NCBI GenBank assembly: GCA_029990175.1
Contig: JARKIP010000017.1
Location: 32,847,001 to 32,911,000, forward strand
Length of the DNA stretch: 64,000 nucleotides
Reading direction: 5' to 3'
Source: Petunia secreta
Lineage: Eukaryota > Streptophyta > Magnoliopsida > Solanales > Solanaceae
Shown here one piece after another: positions 47,039-58,184 of the stretch; the stretch's first letter is position 1, and every line of letters begins with the position of its first letter. The position numbers and the translations under genes were made by a program. The notes below the pieces were generated by a model that worked only from the letters and a program-made list of their open reading frames with translations, was not told the origin of the DNA and ran no database searches.

Positions 47039-48819
47039 ATGGCTGATCAAGGAAATGTAGCTGGGATTCATCCTCAGAATACTCAAGTTATGGACCACAA
47101 TCATCCACTGTATCTTCACTCCTCTGATGTAAGTGGAATCTCCTTAATTTCTGTACAACTTCTTGGGTCTGAAAACTATTCTGTGTGGAGTAGGTCTATG
47201 AGAATTGCATTGTTAGGGAGAAACAAGCTAGGTTTAGTTGATGGAACTTGTAAGAAAGAAATGTATGAACCCCATCTGTGGACCCAGTGGGAGAGATGTA
47301 ATGCTATAGAGCCTGTTTGGGTGGGCTTAAAAGTGACTTATAAGCTTATAAGCCCATTAATATATGTTTGGTAACTTAATTTTTTTTAGACTTTTAAGTC
47401 ATAAGTGACTTAAAAGTCACTTTTTGAGAAGTTAGGAAATCCTAACTTCTCAAAAAGTGGCTTTTAAGTCACTTTTTGACTTAAAAGCCACTTAAAAAAA
47501 GCCACTTAAAAGCCCACCCAAACAGGCTCATAGTCCTCTCTTGGCTTATGAACTCTGTGTCTAGTAGTTTGCTTGGGGGAATTGTGTATGCTACAAGTGC
47601 AAGGGCTATGTGGGAAGACCTGTGTGAGAGATTTGATAAGATAAACGACTCAAGAACCTTCAACTTACATAGGGATATTGTCTGCTTAACACAAGGAACC
47701 AGTTCTGTGTCTGTCTACTATTCAAAATTGAAAGATCTGTGGGATGAGTTTGAAGCACTGGTCCCTGCTCCAGGCTGTGATTGTGAAAAATCCAAGGAGT
47801 TTGTGTTATATCTGCAAAGACAGAAGCTCTATCAGTTCTTGATGGGTCTGAATGATTCATACATGCAAGCCAGGAGTCAGATTTTAATGATAAGTCCATT
47901 ACCTACTGTGAATCAAGCCTATAATCTGATTGTGAGTTATGAGAGTCAAAGAGGGATTGTGCATAACTCAGGAGTTCTGGGAGCTGCTCCAGTTATGGGG
48001 AATATGGATCCTATAGCTATGCACACAAATAACCACAGAGGTGGTAATCCAAGGTATAAAAAGGCTGGCAACAATCAGTACTGTGACATCTGCAAGATCA
48101 AAGGACACAGCAGGGAGGGGTGCTGGAAGATAATTGGTTATCCCCCTGACTTTAGAGGAAAAAGGAAGAAAGAAAATACTGGAAACACTGCCTACAATGC
48201 AGTGGTGGATAACACAGGAAGTCTTGGAGGCTATAATGCTCAAGGAAATAATCAGGTTCAGCAGTCCACTTCCTGGGCAATGCAGCATCCTGCTCAGGAG
48301 TCTCACAATGTGAACCAGCTGCAGGCATGTACTTTTTCACAGGAGCAGTATGCACAGATCCTGCAAATGTTGAACAATGGTCAGGCAACCTCCTCAGCAA
48401 ATATAGCAGGTATCAGTAGTGCTCTATTAGTCAATAATAAACTGCAGGAGTGGATCATAGACACTGGAGCCACCAATCACATGGTTTCTGATATTGATCT
48501 CTTAGATCAGTCCACAATAACTAAAAACATCAATCCCAAGAGGGTGTTTCTACCCAATGGTGATGTCTCACATGTCACTCACACTGGAGCTAGTTCAATA
48601 TCTGACAGAAGCACTCTTGATAATGTGTTTCACATACCTCAGTTCAAGTATAATCTATTATCAGTCTCCAAGATCACAAAAGAACTAGGTTGCTCAGTCA
48701 CCTTCTACCCTCATTTTTGTGTCTTTCAGGATCTCTACAGTGGGAAGGTGAAGGAGATTGGTAAAGAAAAGAATGGACTATATCTGCTGATAAAGGATGA
48801 AGACAGTCAGAACAAATGA
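47039..48819 (+). pseudogene. gag-protease of copia element C, split by a MITE
   Basis: ATG at 47039 (MADQGNVAGIHPQ). The copia gag polypeptide start (LLGSENYSVWSRSMRIALL) runs 90 codons to 47308, where a MITE enters at a codon boundary. Coding resumes at 47533 in the same frame. Then the UBN2-type capsid, a CCHC zinc knuckle (CDICKIKGHSREGC, about 48080-48122) for RNA binding, and the protease with intact catalytic WIIDTGATNHMVSD (about 48452-48493). A TGA at 48817-48819 ends the frame just before integrase; the same frame continues as VSLSVKSVDKVD. Insert and stop together disable this copy. Confidence 0.9.
47309..47529. mobile_element. 221-bp foldback MITE inside gag of element C
   Basis: Terminal inverted repeats GAGCCTGTTTGGGTGGGCTT are perfect for 20 bases and continue imperfectly (AAGTG(A/G)CTT). 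The interior is also self-complementary (ttttaagtcactttttgac...), giving a foldback. It is flanked by the 3-bp duplication ATA (47306-47308 and 47530-47532). The GxGCCTGTTTGG terminus resembles Tourist/PIF-Harbinger MITEs, whose usual duplication is TWA; ATA departs from that. It encodes nothing and needs a transposase from elsewhere. Confidence 0.85.
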
Positions 48820-48831
48820 GTTAGTCTTAGT

Positions 48832-51756
48832 GTGAAGTCTGTAGACAAAGTAGATGTTAGTCTGTGGCATAAGAGATTAGGACATGTGTCCTCTGGTGTT
48901 CTTAAGAAATTGTTCTCTGTTAATTCTGAAATTGTAACTGATACTGTAGCCAGGTGTACAATATGTCCTTGTGCAAAACAGGCAAGACAATCTTTTCCTT
49001 CCAGTAATATCAAAAGTAGTAAATGTTTTGAGCTTCTTCATGCTGATGTTTGGGGACCCTACAAGGTGCCAACTATAGATGGTCACAAGTACTTTCTAAC
49101 TTTAGTAGATGACATGACTAGAATGACTTGGGTTTATCTGCTGAAAACAAAATGTGATGTATATGTAGCTCTGCAACAGTTTTTCAACTATGTGAAGACA
49201 CAGTTTGACAGTACTGTCAAAGTTATTAGAACTGACAATGGAGCAGAGTTTCTGAACTCCCTATGCCATGAGATGTTCATGAATTTAGGCATGGTTCATC
49301 AGAGGTCATGTGCCTACACTCCTCAGCAGAATGGAGTTGCTGAGAGAAAACACAGGCACATATTAGAAGTAACAAGAGCAGTAAGGTTTCAAGGAAACAT
49401 TCTTGTCAAATTCTGGGGTCACTGTGTTTTAGCTGCAGTGTACTTAATAAATAGAATGCCTACACCTGTTCTACATAACTTATCTCCCTATGAAAAGCTA
49501 TACTCCAAGAAACCAGCCCTGCATCATCTCAGAATTCTGGGCTGCTTGTGTCATGCTAAGATAGTTCAGGAGACTGATAAATTGAAGCCTAGAAGCAAGT
49601 CAGCTGTCCTCATGGGCTACTCAGATACACAGAAGGGATATCTACTATATGACATGGAAAGCAACAGATTTTTTGTGCACAGAGATGTACTATTTAGGGA
49701 AGATGTATTCCCTTTCAAAGTCAAGAAGACAGCATCACCTCTGTTCCTGCAAAATCAGTTCAGTATTCTTACTGAGACTGAGCATCTGGAGAACATAGTT
49801 GACACTGAGCTACATGATGATCTCTTACAAGCTGGTCAAGAAATTGCATTAGATCAGGATCTTGAACTTCCACAGGGAGGCCACCAACTAGAAGCACAAG
49901 CTGAAGCTCATAATGAAGCACAGGCTGAAGCTCATAATGAGCATATACCCAATCAACCAACAAATGTACCTACCTCATCCATCTCACAAGACAACACAAC
50001 CAGGTCAGGCAGACATACAAATCCTCCAGTATGGATGAAGGACTTTGTGTCACTCAATGTACACAATGAACAGCCCTATGCCTTAAACAAATATCTATCC
50101 TATGACAACATATCTCCTAAATACCAAGCTTACCTCTCAGCTTTCTCATCCACAACTGAACCATCCTCTTATTCAGAAGCTGCTAAAGATCATAACTGGA
50201 TAGAAGCAATGAAATCAGAGATAGAAGCATTGGAAAATAATCACACATGGGATATAGTGACATTGCCCAGAGGTAAGAAGCCAATAGGGTGCAAATGGAT
50301 ATACAAAATCAAGTATAAGGCATCTGGGGAAATAGAAAGATACAAGGCAAGGCTAGTTGCAAAGGGGTACAGCCAGAAGGAAGGTGTTGATTATCAAGAG
50401 ACATTCTCTCCTGTTGTCAAAATGGTAACAGTGAGAACAGTGCTATCAATTGCAGTAGCTCAGCACTGGCACATCCATCAAATGGATGTGTACAATGCAT
50501 TTCTCCAAGGAGACTTATATGATGAGATCTACATGCAATTACCACAAGGATTCAAGAGCCAGGGGGAGAACAAGGTGTGCAGGCTCATCAAATCCTTGTA
50601 TGGGCTTAAACAAGCACCAAGGCAGTGGAATGCAAAGTTAACTGAGGCATTACTGAAGTTTGGGTTCAGTCAGAGTCAACTAGATCACTCTCTATTCACA
50701 AGAAAAACCACCAGTGGAACTGCAGTAGTTCTAGTATATGTAGATGACATGCTAGTCACTAGTGATAATCTGGAACTAATTGAAGAAACAAAATGTGCTC
50801 TACAGAAGGAGTTTAAGATGAAGGATCTAGGAGAACTAAAGTATTTTCTTGGCATTGAGTTTGCTAGGTCAGGTCAAGGGATTCTAATGCACCAAAGAAA
50901 GTATGCATTGGAGCTGATTTCTGAAACTGGGCTAAGTGGATCAAAGCCTGCAGTTACACCTATTGATCCCAACACTAAGCTCACTACTAGAGAATATGAT
51001 GAGTTTTTAAGACAGAAGGGAATCATAAGCACTACTGATAAGTTACTCAGCAATCCTGCAGTCTATCAAAGATTGATAGGGAAACTTCTCTATCTAACTG
51101 TGACTAGACCTGACATTGCTTATAGTGTTCAAACACTAAGTCAATTCCTTCAAGAGCCAAAGCAATCTCATCTGGACTCTGCATTAAGAATAGTCAAGTA
51201 CATCAAAAATCAACCAGGTCAAGGAGTTTTGATGTCTAGTAACTCTAAGCTGACAGTCACTGCTTTCTGTGATGCAGACTGGGCAGCATGCTCTTTTTCT
51301 AGAAAGTCTGTCACTGGGTTCTTAGTAAAGCTAGGAGAGTCTCTTGTGTCCTGGAAGTCAAAGAAGCAGACCACCATATCTAGAAGCTCAGCTGAAGCAG
51401 AATACAGGAGTCTAGCATCTGTCACAGCTGAACTAACCTGGTTAACAGCACTCATACAGGAAGTTGGTGTGAAGATTGAAAGTCCAGTCCAAGTCTTCAG
51501 TGATAGCAAAGCTGCACTTCAGATTGCAGCTAATCCAGTGTTTCACGAAAGAACAAAGCACATAGAGATTGATTGTCATTTTATAAGGGAGAAGATACAG
51601 AAGGGGCTGATTCAAACTGAATATATCTCTACAAAGGAACAACCTGCAGACATTTTGACTAAGGGTCTTAATAGGATTCAGCACAATCACTTATTATCCA
51701 AGCTAGGAATCCTTAACGTCTTTACCCCACCTAGCTTGAGGGGGAGTGTTGAGTGA
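48832..51756 (+). CDS. integrase, reverse transcriptase and RNase H of copia element C
   Basis: 974 codons without a break, in frame with gag-protease; the TGA at 48817-48819 is the only separation. The open frame begins after that stop and has no obvious own start, so expression would need readthrough or reversion. GAG-pre-integrase zinc site LWHKRLGHVS and CTICPCAKQA; integrase DDE as LLHADVWGP, RTDNGAEF and NGVAERKHR; C-terminal LGCLCHAKIV and GYSDTQKGYLLYD; RT with YQETFSPVVKM, HQMDVYNAFLQGD, LYGLKQAPRQW and catalytic YVDDML near residue 636; RNase H with FCDADWAAC, SSAEAEYRSL and FSDSKAALQIAANP. The stop overlaps the 3' LTR by 10 bases. A short AEAHNE duplication lies in the linker near 49895-49935. 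Confidence 0.95.
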   Translation: MKSVDKVDVSLWHKRLGHVSSGVLKKLFSVNSEIVTDTVARCTICPCAKQARQSFPSSNIKSSKCFELLHADVWGPYKVPTIDGHKYFLTLVDDMTRMTWVYLLKTKCDVYVALQQFFNYVKTQFDSTVKVIRTDNGAEFLNSLCHEMFMNLGMVHQRSCAYTPQQNGVAERKHRHILEVTRAVRFQGNILVKFWGHCVLAAVYLINRMPTPVLHNLSPYEKLYSKKPALHHLRILGCLCHAKIVQETDKLKPRSKSAVLMGYSDTQKGYLLYDMESNRFFVHRDVLFREDVFPFKVKKTASPLFLQNQFSILTETEHLENIVDTELHDDLLQAGQEIALDQDLELPQGGHQLEAQAEAHNEAQAEAHNEHIPNQPTNVPTSSISQDNTTRSGRHTNPPVWMKDFVSLNVHNEQPYALNKYLSYDNISPKYQAYLSAFSSTTEPSSYSEAAKDHNWIEAMKSEIEALENNHTWDIVTLPRGKKPIGCKWIYKIKYKASGEIERYKARLVAKGYSQKEGVDYQETFSPVVKMVTVRTVLSIAVAQHWHIHQMDVYNAFLQGDLYDEIYMQLPQGFKSQGENKVCRLIKSLYGLKQAPRQWNAKLTEALLKFGFSQSQLDHSLFTRKTTSGTAVVLVYVDDMLVTSDNLELIEETKCALQKEFKMKDLGELKYFLGIEFARSGQGILMHQRKYALELISETGLSGSKPAVTPIDPNTKLTTREYDEFLRQKGIISTTDKLLSNPAVYQRLIGKLLYLTVTRPDIAYSVQTLSQFLQEPKQSHLDSALRIVKYIKNQPGQGVLMSSNSKLTVTAFCDADWAACSFSRKSVTGFLVKLGESLVSWKSKKQTTISRSSAEAEYRSLASVTAELTWLTALIQEVGVKIESPVQVFSDSKAALQIAANPVFHERTKHIEIDCHFIREKIQKGLIQTEYISTKEQPADILTKGLNRIQHNHLLSKLGILNVFTPPSLRGSVE
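51738..51746 (+). promoter_or_regulatory. Polypurine tract of element C
   Basis: GAGGGGGAG directly before the 3' LTR TGTTGAG; it is also coding for the last residues of pol. Confidence 0.9.
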
Positions 51757-52010
51757 GCTGAATTAACTGTTAAGAAGAGTGGTTAAAACTGTTAAATGAG
51801 TAGTTAGTTAGTCAGGTGCAGTTTAGTCTTTTTACCAGTTCCAGAAGTTAGTTAGTTTGTTAGTGTTTAAAAGTTGGTTAAGCCAACTACTTAAGCTCAA
51901 TTCTTGTACTCTTCTTTCGACTGAATAATGCACTACATTTTCTGATTCTTCTCTTCTCTCCTTCTCATCTCTCCTTCATCCCAATTCTCTTCTTCATCCT
52001 AACAACAACA
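51747..52010 (+). repeat. 3' LTR of copia element C
   Basis: 264 bp, partner of 46612-46875, followed by the TTCTT duplication. Confidence 0.95.
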
Positions 52011-53539
52011 TTCTTTAAAGAAAAATAATTGATCTGCATAGCTTGTTACTGGATCTTACTTCATTTATACCTTCAAATATTTCTGATTGGTGGAGGTGCT
52101 CAGGCAATAAAACATTATTTGTACTGGTGAGTTGATATATCAGATATCATAGTTAAGTATGTGTAGCTTAAATATATTTGCAACAACAAGAACTTTGAAG
52201 AAAAGTAGATGCTAGCACAGCATCTATGTCATTAGGTGAGCGAGCACTTATTAAAACAAAGATAAACGACTTTTGATAATTGTCGCAAACGGAAAAACCT
52301 CAATACTACTACTATTTAACATATATGGTTAATTATCTCCTCCCTAATGAATTTCTTCTATGAAATTTACAGCATGGATTTGGCAAGTCGTGCAAATATG
52401 ACCTACTAGCTACTCCCATAATATCGTGCATGTGGGGCACGTACTCACTTGTATCTAATTGTAGTTTTTCTTTATGGTCATTTAATATATATGGGAATTT
52501 ACCAATTCGACTTATGATCTGGATTTACATTTGTAAAGTCATTTACAAAGTGAATTGTCTTATATATGTATATTCTATATATTTCATTTTGTATATAAAT
52601 TTTTGTTTAAAAAAAAATAAACTCCGGTGGTGGCGGCTATCCGACGGCGGTGAAGGGTGGCAGCAATAGCATGGGACAGTGACGACTGGAGACGTTAGGA
52701 AGGAAGAGATAAAACCCTAATTAGTATGTATTTGTTGAAACTTACTATCTTTAGGGTAAAAGTATTACTATAGTTTGTAAATTATACACTATCGATATTT
52801 ATGTAATTTTAAGATTAGGTTTGTATATTTATATAAATTGTCCTTTTTATTTTTACTCTTAGCTCCCTAAACTTTTCATAAAAGCTCCAATTTAGTTGAC
52901 TTAATCTAATTTAATTTGCTCGATTCTTTTTGTAAGTGGGAAATATTTTTTATTTTAATCTAAACAGTCGTGGCCTTAAAAAACATTAAGCTGGAAATGT
53001 TATATCCTACTACTTTGATTATTTCAGTTTCATATCATATTATCTTGTTTTAAAGCCTATGATATCTTAATAAATAAATATATTCAAACTCTTTTTTCTT
53101 AATTTATCCAAAATTTAAGAATATTTGTTACTCTTCAACTGGGAAAAAGAATAATGTGACTAGTGGAGATAGGAAAGATATAAGCAACTAGCAAGCACAG
53201 ATATGTATAGCCAATATTATCAGAAATTAGAATAGGTTCTTGGTAATGTAATATTTAATCACATCATGGCTTGTGAATGGGACGACTCAACTAATGGAGG
53301 GAATATATTAGAACGTTTAAATTCCCTCACAGAATTATAATAGTACGTGTACTCTGATTGTGTTGGAATTTTAAAATGATTTATACCTAATTTCCCTCAT
53401 ACAGAAGAAATACATTCATTGCATTATTAATTGCCACTACATGACTTATTTTGTTCCCTGAAAGTAAAAAAGCTACATGAATTATTTATTCCACGAAAGC
53501 ATGAATGTATGAGCTAAACCTTGGGTGGATAACTATATT
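52011..53539. other. Intergenic AT-rich DNA between elements C and D
   Basis: Begins with TTCTT and ends with ATATT, the target duplications of elements C and D. No gene recognised. The reading frame near 52430-52669 is short, low-complexity and without family resemblance. A short GC-rich patch at 52620-52690 (ggtggtggcggct) recalls a gene fragment but is too short to name. Confidence 0.55.
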
Positions 53540-54883
53540 TGAAGGAATATAAACACAGCGGAAGCAATTCCAGGATCATGAACTCACATGTAATCTAGAC
53601 AAACTAGCAAACAATTCAGTTTTACATAAACATAAAACGGAATACCTCTTGAAGCGTGACTTCAACCTTGAAACAATCTTCAATCACGAGCAAGATCATC
53701 TACGGGATCGTCCTCCAGTTCCATGATCTTCTGTCGTGTGCCCGAATAATACCCAGACTAATAATCACTTGGGTGGAACAAGTGTTTCAGAGAGAGAAAA
53801 CCTATTTAGGGTTTTTGTTGTGTTTTGGTGTGTTTCCTTTTGGCCAAGAATCCTCCTTATATAGTTTTAGGGTAAAACCCTTTTCCAAAACTATCTAGGA
53901 TTCTTTTCCACCAAGAAACCTCTCTCCTAGTCCTAATTGGATTCGGTCACAACAGGGACCACAGAATTAATTAATGAGGCTTCCAATTATGGAATTAATT
54001 CTTTTTCTCTAGAATTAATCTTTCCATAATAAATTACAAATTATTTCCACTAGAAATTCGTAATTGCACTCCTCAGTTGAATTTCAAATTCTTCCATCAA
54101 ATCTTATTTAACTCCCCACGTTAAGATTACAGACACCAATCAATAATATCAAATTATTGACAATTTAATATATATTGACTAAATATACATATCCTTTAGA
54201 GTTCCGCTTAACTTATTCCATGTGCCGGATGCAAAATCCACTGGCCAGATTTACACATAGAAACTTATAAGCTTTCATAAAGGGGTGTCATCAATCTCTA
54301 TATCGAGACGTGGATTCTATCAACTAGCTATTACTTCGCAAATGCATATTATCATTATCCAACTTATCAGGAATTATTTGACCCAAATATCCTGGACCTC
54401 ACCTATTGATAAATCAAGACAATGAATAATATACATCACTAATAATAACTATATCAAGATTAAGAGTATAAGTACATCTGATGAGCTAGAGAGTTTATTT
54501 TATATAGTCAGTATAAAAATACTTATCTCTACTTGGTCCGTTCAATGCACACAAAGCGCACTAGCACAAGAAGTTGGAACTATACCATTCCCATAATCAA
54601 GATAAATTATATATAATCTTGTACTACAATCATACCGATGGCTTTGTCCAATTTCCATCTTAGACTGTGAACATTACTTTATTATTTATAAGAACCGATG
54701 ATTTAATCTTCCGTGTATAAGCTTGGCTCTACACACTAAATCAACTACTATATAAATAATAGGACACACATGACACAATTGATCTAAATAAATAATACTT
54801 CATTATATTTAATAAATGAATAACCAATTGTTCAACTAGGAATAATCCAACTAAAACCGCATGGTTATTAGTATATTCCAACA
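53540..54883 (-). repeat. 3' LTR of element D
   Basis: 1,344 bp. On the minus strand TGTTGGAATATAC...TATTCCTTCA. Confidence 0.93.
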
Positions 54884-54894
54884 ATCTCCCACTT
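54884..54894 (-). promoter_or_regulatory. Polypurine tract of element D
   Basis: Minus strand AAGTGGGAGAT directly before the LTR TGTTGGAATA. Confidence 0.75.
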
Positions 54895-55479
54895 ATACTT
54901 ATAACCATGCCATTGTTATAATACATACTATATCTAAACACATGGTTAATAGTATATATCCCATCAAACTCCCACTTAGACTTTAACCATGCACCTACAA
55001 CTTTCACAAGCATTCCTTTTACATGAATAATAAAAGGATCTAGCCAAGTGTATTTTCTGATGCAATCATTGTCCAACAGTGCTTTTAGATTACTAATCGG
55101 TCGGTCTTAACCTCTGCAGGATCCAGTCATGAAACTATCCCAAGAGTGCTAACCGAACAATTTTCATTCTTTTCTCCCACTACGACAAAGTACTACTACT
55201 AAGTCACACTACCATGTTCTTGTGGACAAAGCACATAATAATTAGAATCTTAAGTCTCAATATTCTTTCCTTACCTTACGGTATTAGAATATGAACAACT
55301 TTTTCTTGTAGTGTATATTAACGACTTATCAAATATTCACTCCCACTACTTTGGAGTAGTGGATTTCCAATCATCTTTTGACTATTGACATTTCTCCCAC
55401 TATTTGAATACAATGGAATATCAATTCCGACAAGTGGATTGGATTTCTTGAACTTTAGGATTTTTAGGTGATCCACTTG
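54895..55479 (-). other. Element D interior between the integrase remnant and the 3' LTR
   Basis: The place where RT and RNase H should be is only about 600 bp and shows none of their motifs. Several 'ctcccacta' phrases (55183, 55340, 55394) read as polypurine-like tagtgggag on the minus strand. The open piece 55076-54741 runs into the LTR and has no family resemblance. Confidence 0.6.
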
Positions 55480-56500
55480 TTATTTCTATGTTCAGTCCAG
55501 TAAATAAAATTTACTTCTAGGAACATTGTTTATTAAATAGTCATATTCTAGAAATATGGTACTCATGCTAACAAATACCTTCTTTTCATTATGACAAGGA
55601 AATAAACTTCCTTTCGTCCCCTTTGAATAGCCAATAAACGTATACACATTCATCCTTGATTCCAACTAATCAGTTTTCCCTTGTAAAAGGTACTAACATA
55701 GAAGGACTACGTTTAGAATGTAATTTAAAGTTTCTAAGGCATATTCCCAATACGAAATTGAATAACAAGTTTGAATAACTTCACATTGATCTAACCACCT
55801 CCATAAGAGTCTAATATATCCTTTCTACTACACCATTTTGTTATAACGTCCCAGGTGCAGACATAATTCCTTATTCTGATAAGTAATTAGTGAACTTTGC
55901 AAAGAGGTATCGCCACTACAGTCAGATTGCAGTGACATAATATATTTTCCATAATGCATTTTCTTTTCAGTCTTAAACTCCTTGATTTCTCAAAGTATTA
56001 ATACTTATAATGCATCAAATAAATATATTCATATTTTGAGTAATCATTTATGAATGTCATAAAAAATACTCAAAAATACCTCTTGCATGTATGTTCATCA
56101 GACTATACTAATCAGAACGAATTAATTCTAACTTATCACTAGCTCTATCTCCTTTTAAGAGGAAGTATCACTTAGTCATATTTCCTTTTAACAAGAATCC
56201 ACAGGGTTGGTAGTGCCTCCACTTTCAATGAACCTTAAAGATCCATCCATAACCAACCATAATATTCTATTAAAATACATATGACCTTGATACAAGAGCA
56301 ACAGATAAGCGTAATTCAAATTCAAAGAATATTTTCTCTTATGGGGCAAATCAATATCGTTAAATTCGGAAGACATATAAAATAAAATGGGCCTTGCAAC
56401 ATGTACCACAAGAGATAAACATTTATTAACCTCAATAATACCAAAATTATTGATAAAATAAATCGAATATCCACCTCTCATTAAGCTAAAAAATGAAATC
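55480..56500 (-). pseudogene. Decayed copia GAG-pre-integrase and integrase remnant of element D
   Basis: Read leftward. Near 56330-56200 the wording LLLYQGHMYFNRILWLV parallels the copia LWHxRLGHxxxxRIxxLV zinc block. Near 55960-55900 MSLQSDCSGDT parallels the LRSDRGGEY catalytic block. Near 55850-55810 APGTLQQNGVVERIY holds the third acidic position. Near 55780-55740 WEYALETLNYILN parallels FWGYALETAxYILN. Near 55640-55600 YTFIGYSKGTKGSLF parallels GYPKGTRGGYF. Frames change repeatedly and stops abound. It shows that the element descends from an autonomous copia element; it makes no enzyme. Confidence 0.75.
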
Positions 56501-56949
56501 AAATTTCTTTCTAACTCAACGTATGCATCCTTTAAATTAATATCTTATCATCACCAAAATAAATCTTTGAAATAATTATTTTGTGAGAGAATAGCACTAA
56601 GAGATTTGAATAAAGAAATATCTAATTAGTGAGATAAAACAATTTAAATAGATCAACTCAGGTCATGTAACATTGAATAATGAAATTCAAAACACATCAC
56701 ACATATATTTTCATGCAGCTTGAATAGCCAAATTCGTTGGGAAAGTAGCTATTCATGCACCACATACATGCAATGTCAGATTTCACTCATTAAATTAAAT
56801 AATATCAAACTCAGTTGGAGAGTCTACTATTAATTTAATTCAAGTAAATATCAATTATTGAATAGCCCTAGTTTCGTTGACTCAACATGCAATTCTCAGT
56901 TGGAGAGATATATACAAGTCATCAACAACTAGTGATTAAACCTTGTATA

Positions 56950-57145
56950 CCAACAATACATTTATCCGTTAGGGAGGAAGACCTATTGTCAACACGTAAA
57001 TATATCATTTATACTAGTATTCAATCATGGATACCGTAGGGACTTTTAAGCCAAGTATACTCAACAATAAATTTATCCGTTAGGGAGGAAGAACTATGTC
57101 AACACGTAAAATTATTGTTTATACTAGTATATGATCATGGAGACC
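56950..57145. repeat. Twofold tandem repeat in element D leader
   Basis: Two copies about 111 bp apart, each with 'tttatccgttagggaggaag', 'caacacgtaaa' and 'tatactagta'. Confidence 0.8.
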
Positions 57146-57210
57146 ATATAGAATAATCCCTATTACCACTGGGTGCCAACCATTAACTTTTCTTAGAAAA
57201 ATAATTTCCA

Positions 57211-57390
57211 GAAAATAGAAAAACGCCAAAAACACCACCTTAACAGCCTCAAACTGCCGAAAAACAACATGGTTCACTGCGTAGCAGTGAGTTTTTCTTA
57301 TTGGGCCGTTTCCAATGAACCTACCAAATTTCAAGTCAATCAGAGTCTGTCAAAATTTCTGATCTCCGAAACTATGACCAAATTTGGACA
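57211..57390. repeat. Element D leader repeat, copy 1
   Basis: Shares 'gaaaatagaaaaacg', 'ccttaacagcctcaaac', 'aatttcaagtcaatcagag' and 'tatgaccaaattt' with copies at about 57711-57865 and 58921-59100. Holds hairpin CACTGC-GTA-GCAGTG at 57275-57289. Confidence 0.8.
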
Positions 57391-57710
57391 ATTCTTGTTT
57401 TTACGTTTTTAGGATTCAAAATATATCTGTTGCTTCTTCAAATCATATATCAACAAGTAATCTTTTGATATCCATGAATCAAGATCAAACAACATATTTT
57501 TAAAAATTTGTATTTCATTAAAACAGTGCAACTCTTACGTTTCTAAGAATATAAAATATGAACTACATTCTTATCATATATCAACATATATTAAATAATC
57601 ATGCATTATCATGTCCCAAATTTACTATAAACCAAAATTGATATATAGAATGACTTTTCATATTTAATTCACGTTTAAATCCAGCACACTACCTAAAATT
57701 CCATCCAAAC

Positions 57711-57865
57711 GACCTTCAAAAATGTCAAAAAAAACGACACCACTCATTGCAAAGCAGTGAAAATTACTTACTGGATCGTTTCCGATGTCTCTTTCGAATT
57801 TCAGGTCAATCAGAGATCATGAATTCTTGATCGCAAAGCTATGACCAAATTCGAAAGATAACTTT
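57711..57865. repeat. Element D leader repeat, copy 2
   Basis: Same family; shares 'gatcgtttccgatg', 'aatttcaggtcaatcagag' and 'ctatgaccaaatt'. Hairpin CATTGC-AAA-GCAGTG at 57745-57759, with one G-T pair. Confidence 0.75.
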
Positions 57866-58184
57866 TTAGGCGTTTTTGTGAATTAATGCAAACACGATGC
57901 TCGTTTACATTCTCTTTATAATTATCCCATGAGCACAAGGTATACATGTGTTACTTCTTTGACTAAGATACACAAAACCTCATCCTACGTCAAATTGTCC
58001 TCTCAATTAATACACATGAGAACCCAAGATATTATTTTCTCCTTTTTGAGTGAAAACCTCAATATCTTATCTCATCAATTAATTTAGTGTTTCTAGTTAT
58101 CTAGAAATTAATCTCCTTTTCAAGTAGATAAAATTTCACCACTAACATACACTTACCAAGAGACAATTTATACATGGTACATTG

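Larger units (their letters stand above)
46612..52010 (+). mobile_element. Ty1/copia retrotransposon C, near intact, carrying a MITE
   Basis: 5.4 kb. LTRs of 264 bp (46612-46875 and 51747-52010) differ at about two positions. Perfect target duplication TTCTT (46607-46611 and 52011-52015), tRNA-Met primer site, polypurine tract and complete gag-pol. Without the 221-bp MITE in gag, the frame would run from 47039 to 51756 with a single stop (48817-48819). Small LTRs and no extra gene set it apart from elements A and B. The lineage within copia is not assigned. Recent by LTR similarity; the MITE came later still. Confidence 0.95.

Noticed and set aside
52430..52669. Small gene between elements C and D
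   Set aside because: Aromatic- and isoleucine-rich wording typical of AT-rich noncoding DNA, no domain, no leader or conserved neighbours.
53656..53898. 80-codon frame repeated at 59475-59717
   Set aside because: It is duplicated because it lies in the LTRs of element D, and on the opposite strand to the element.
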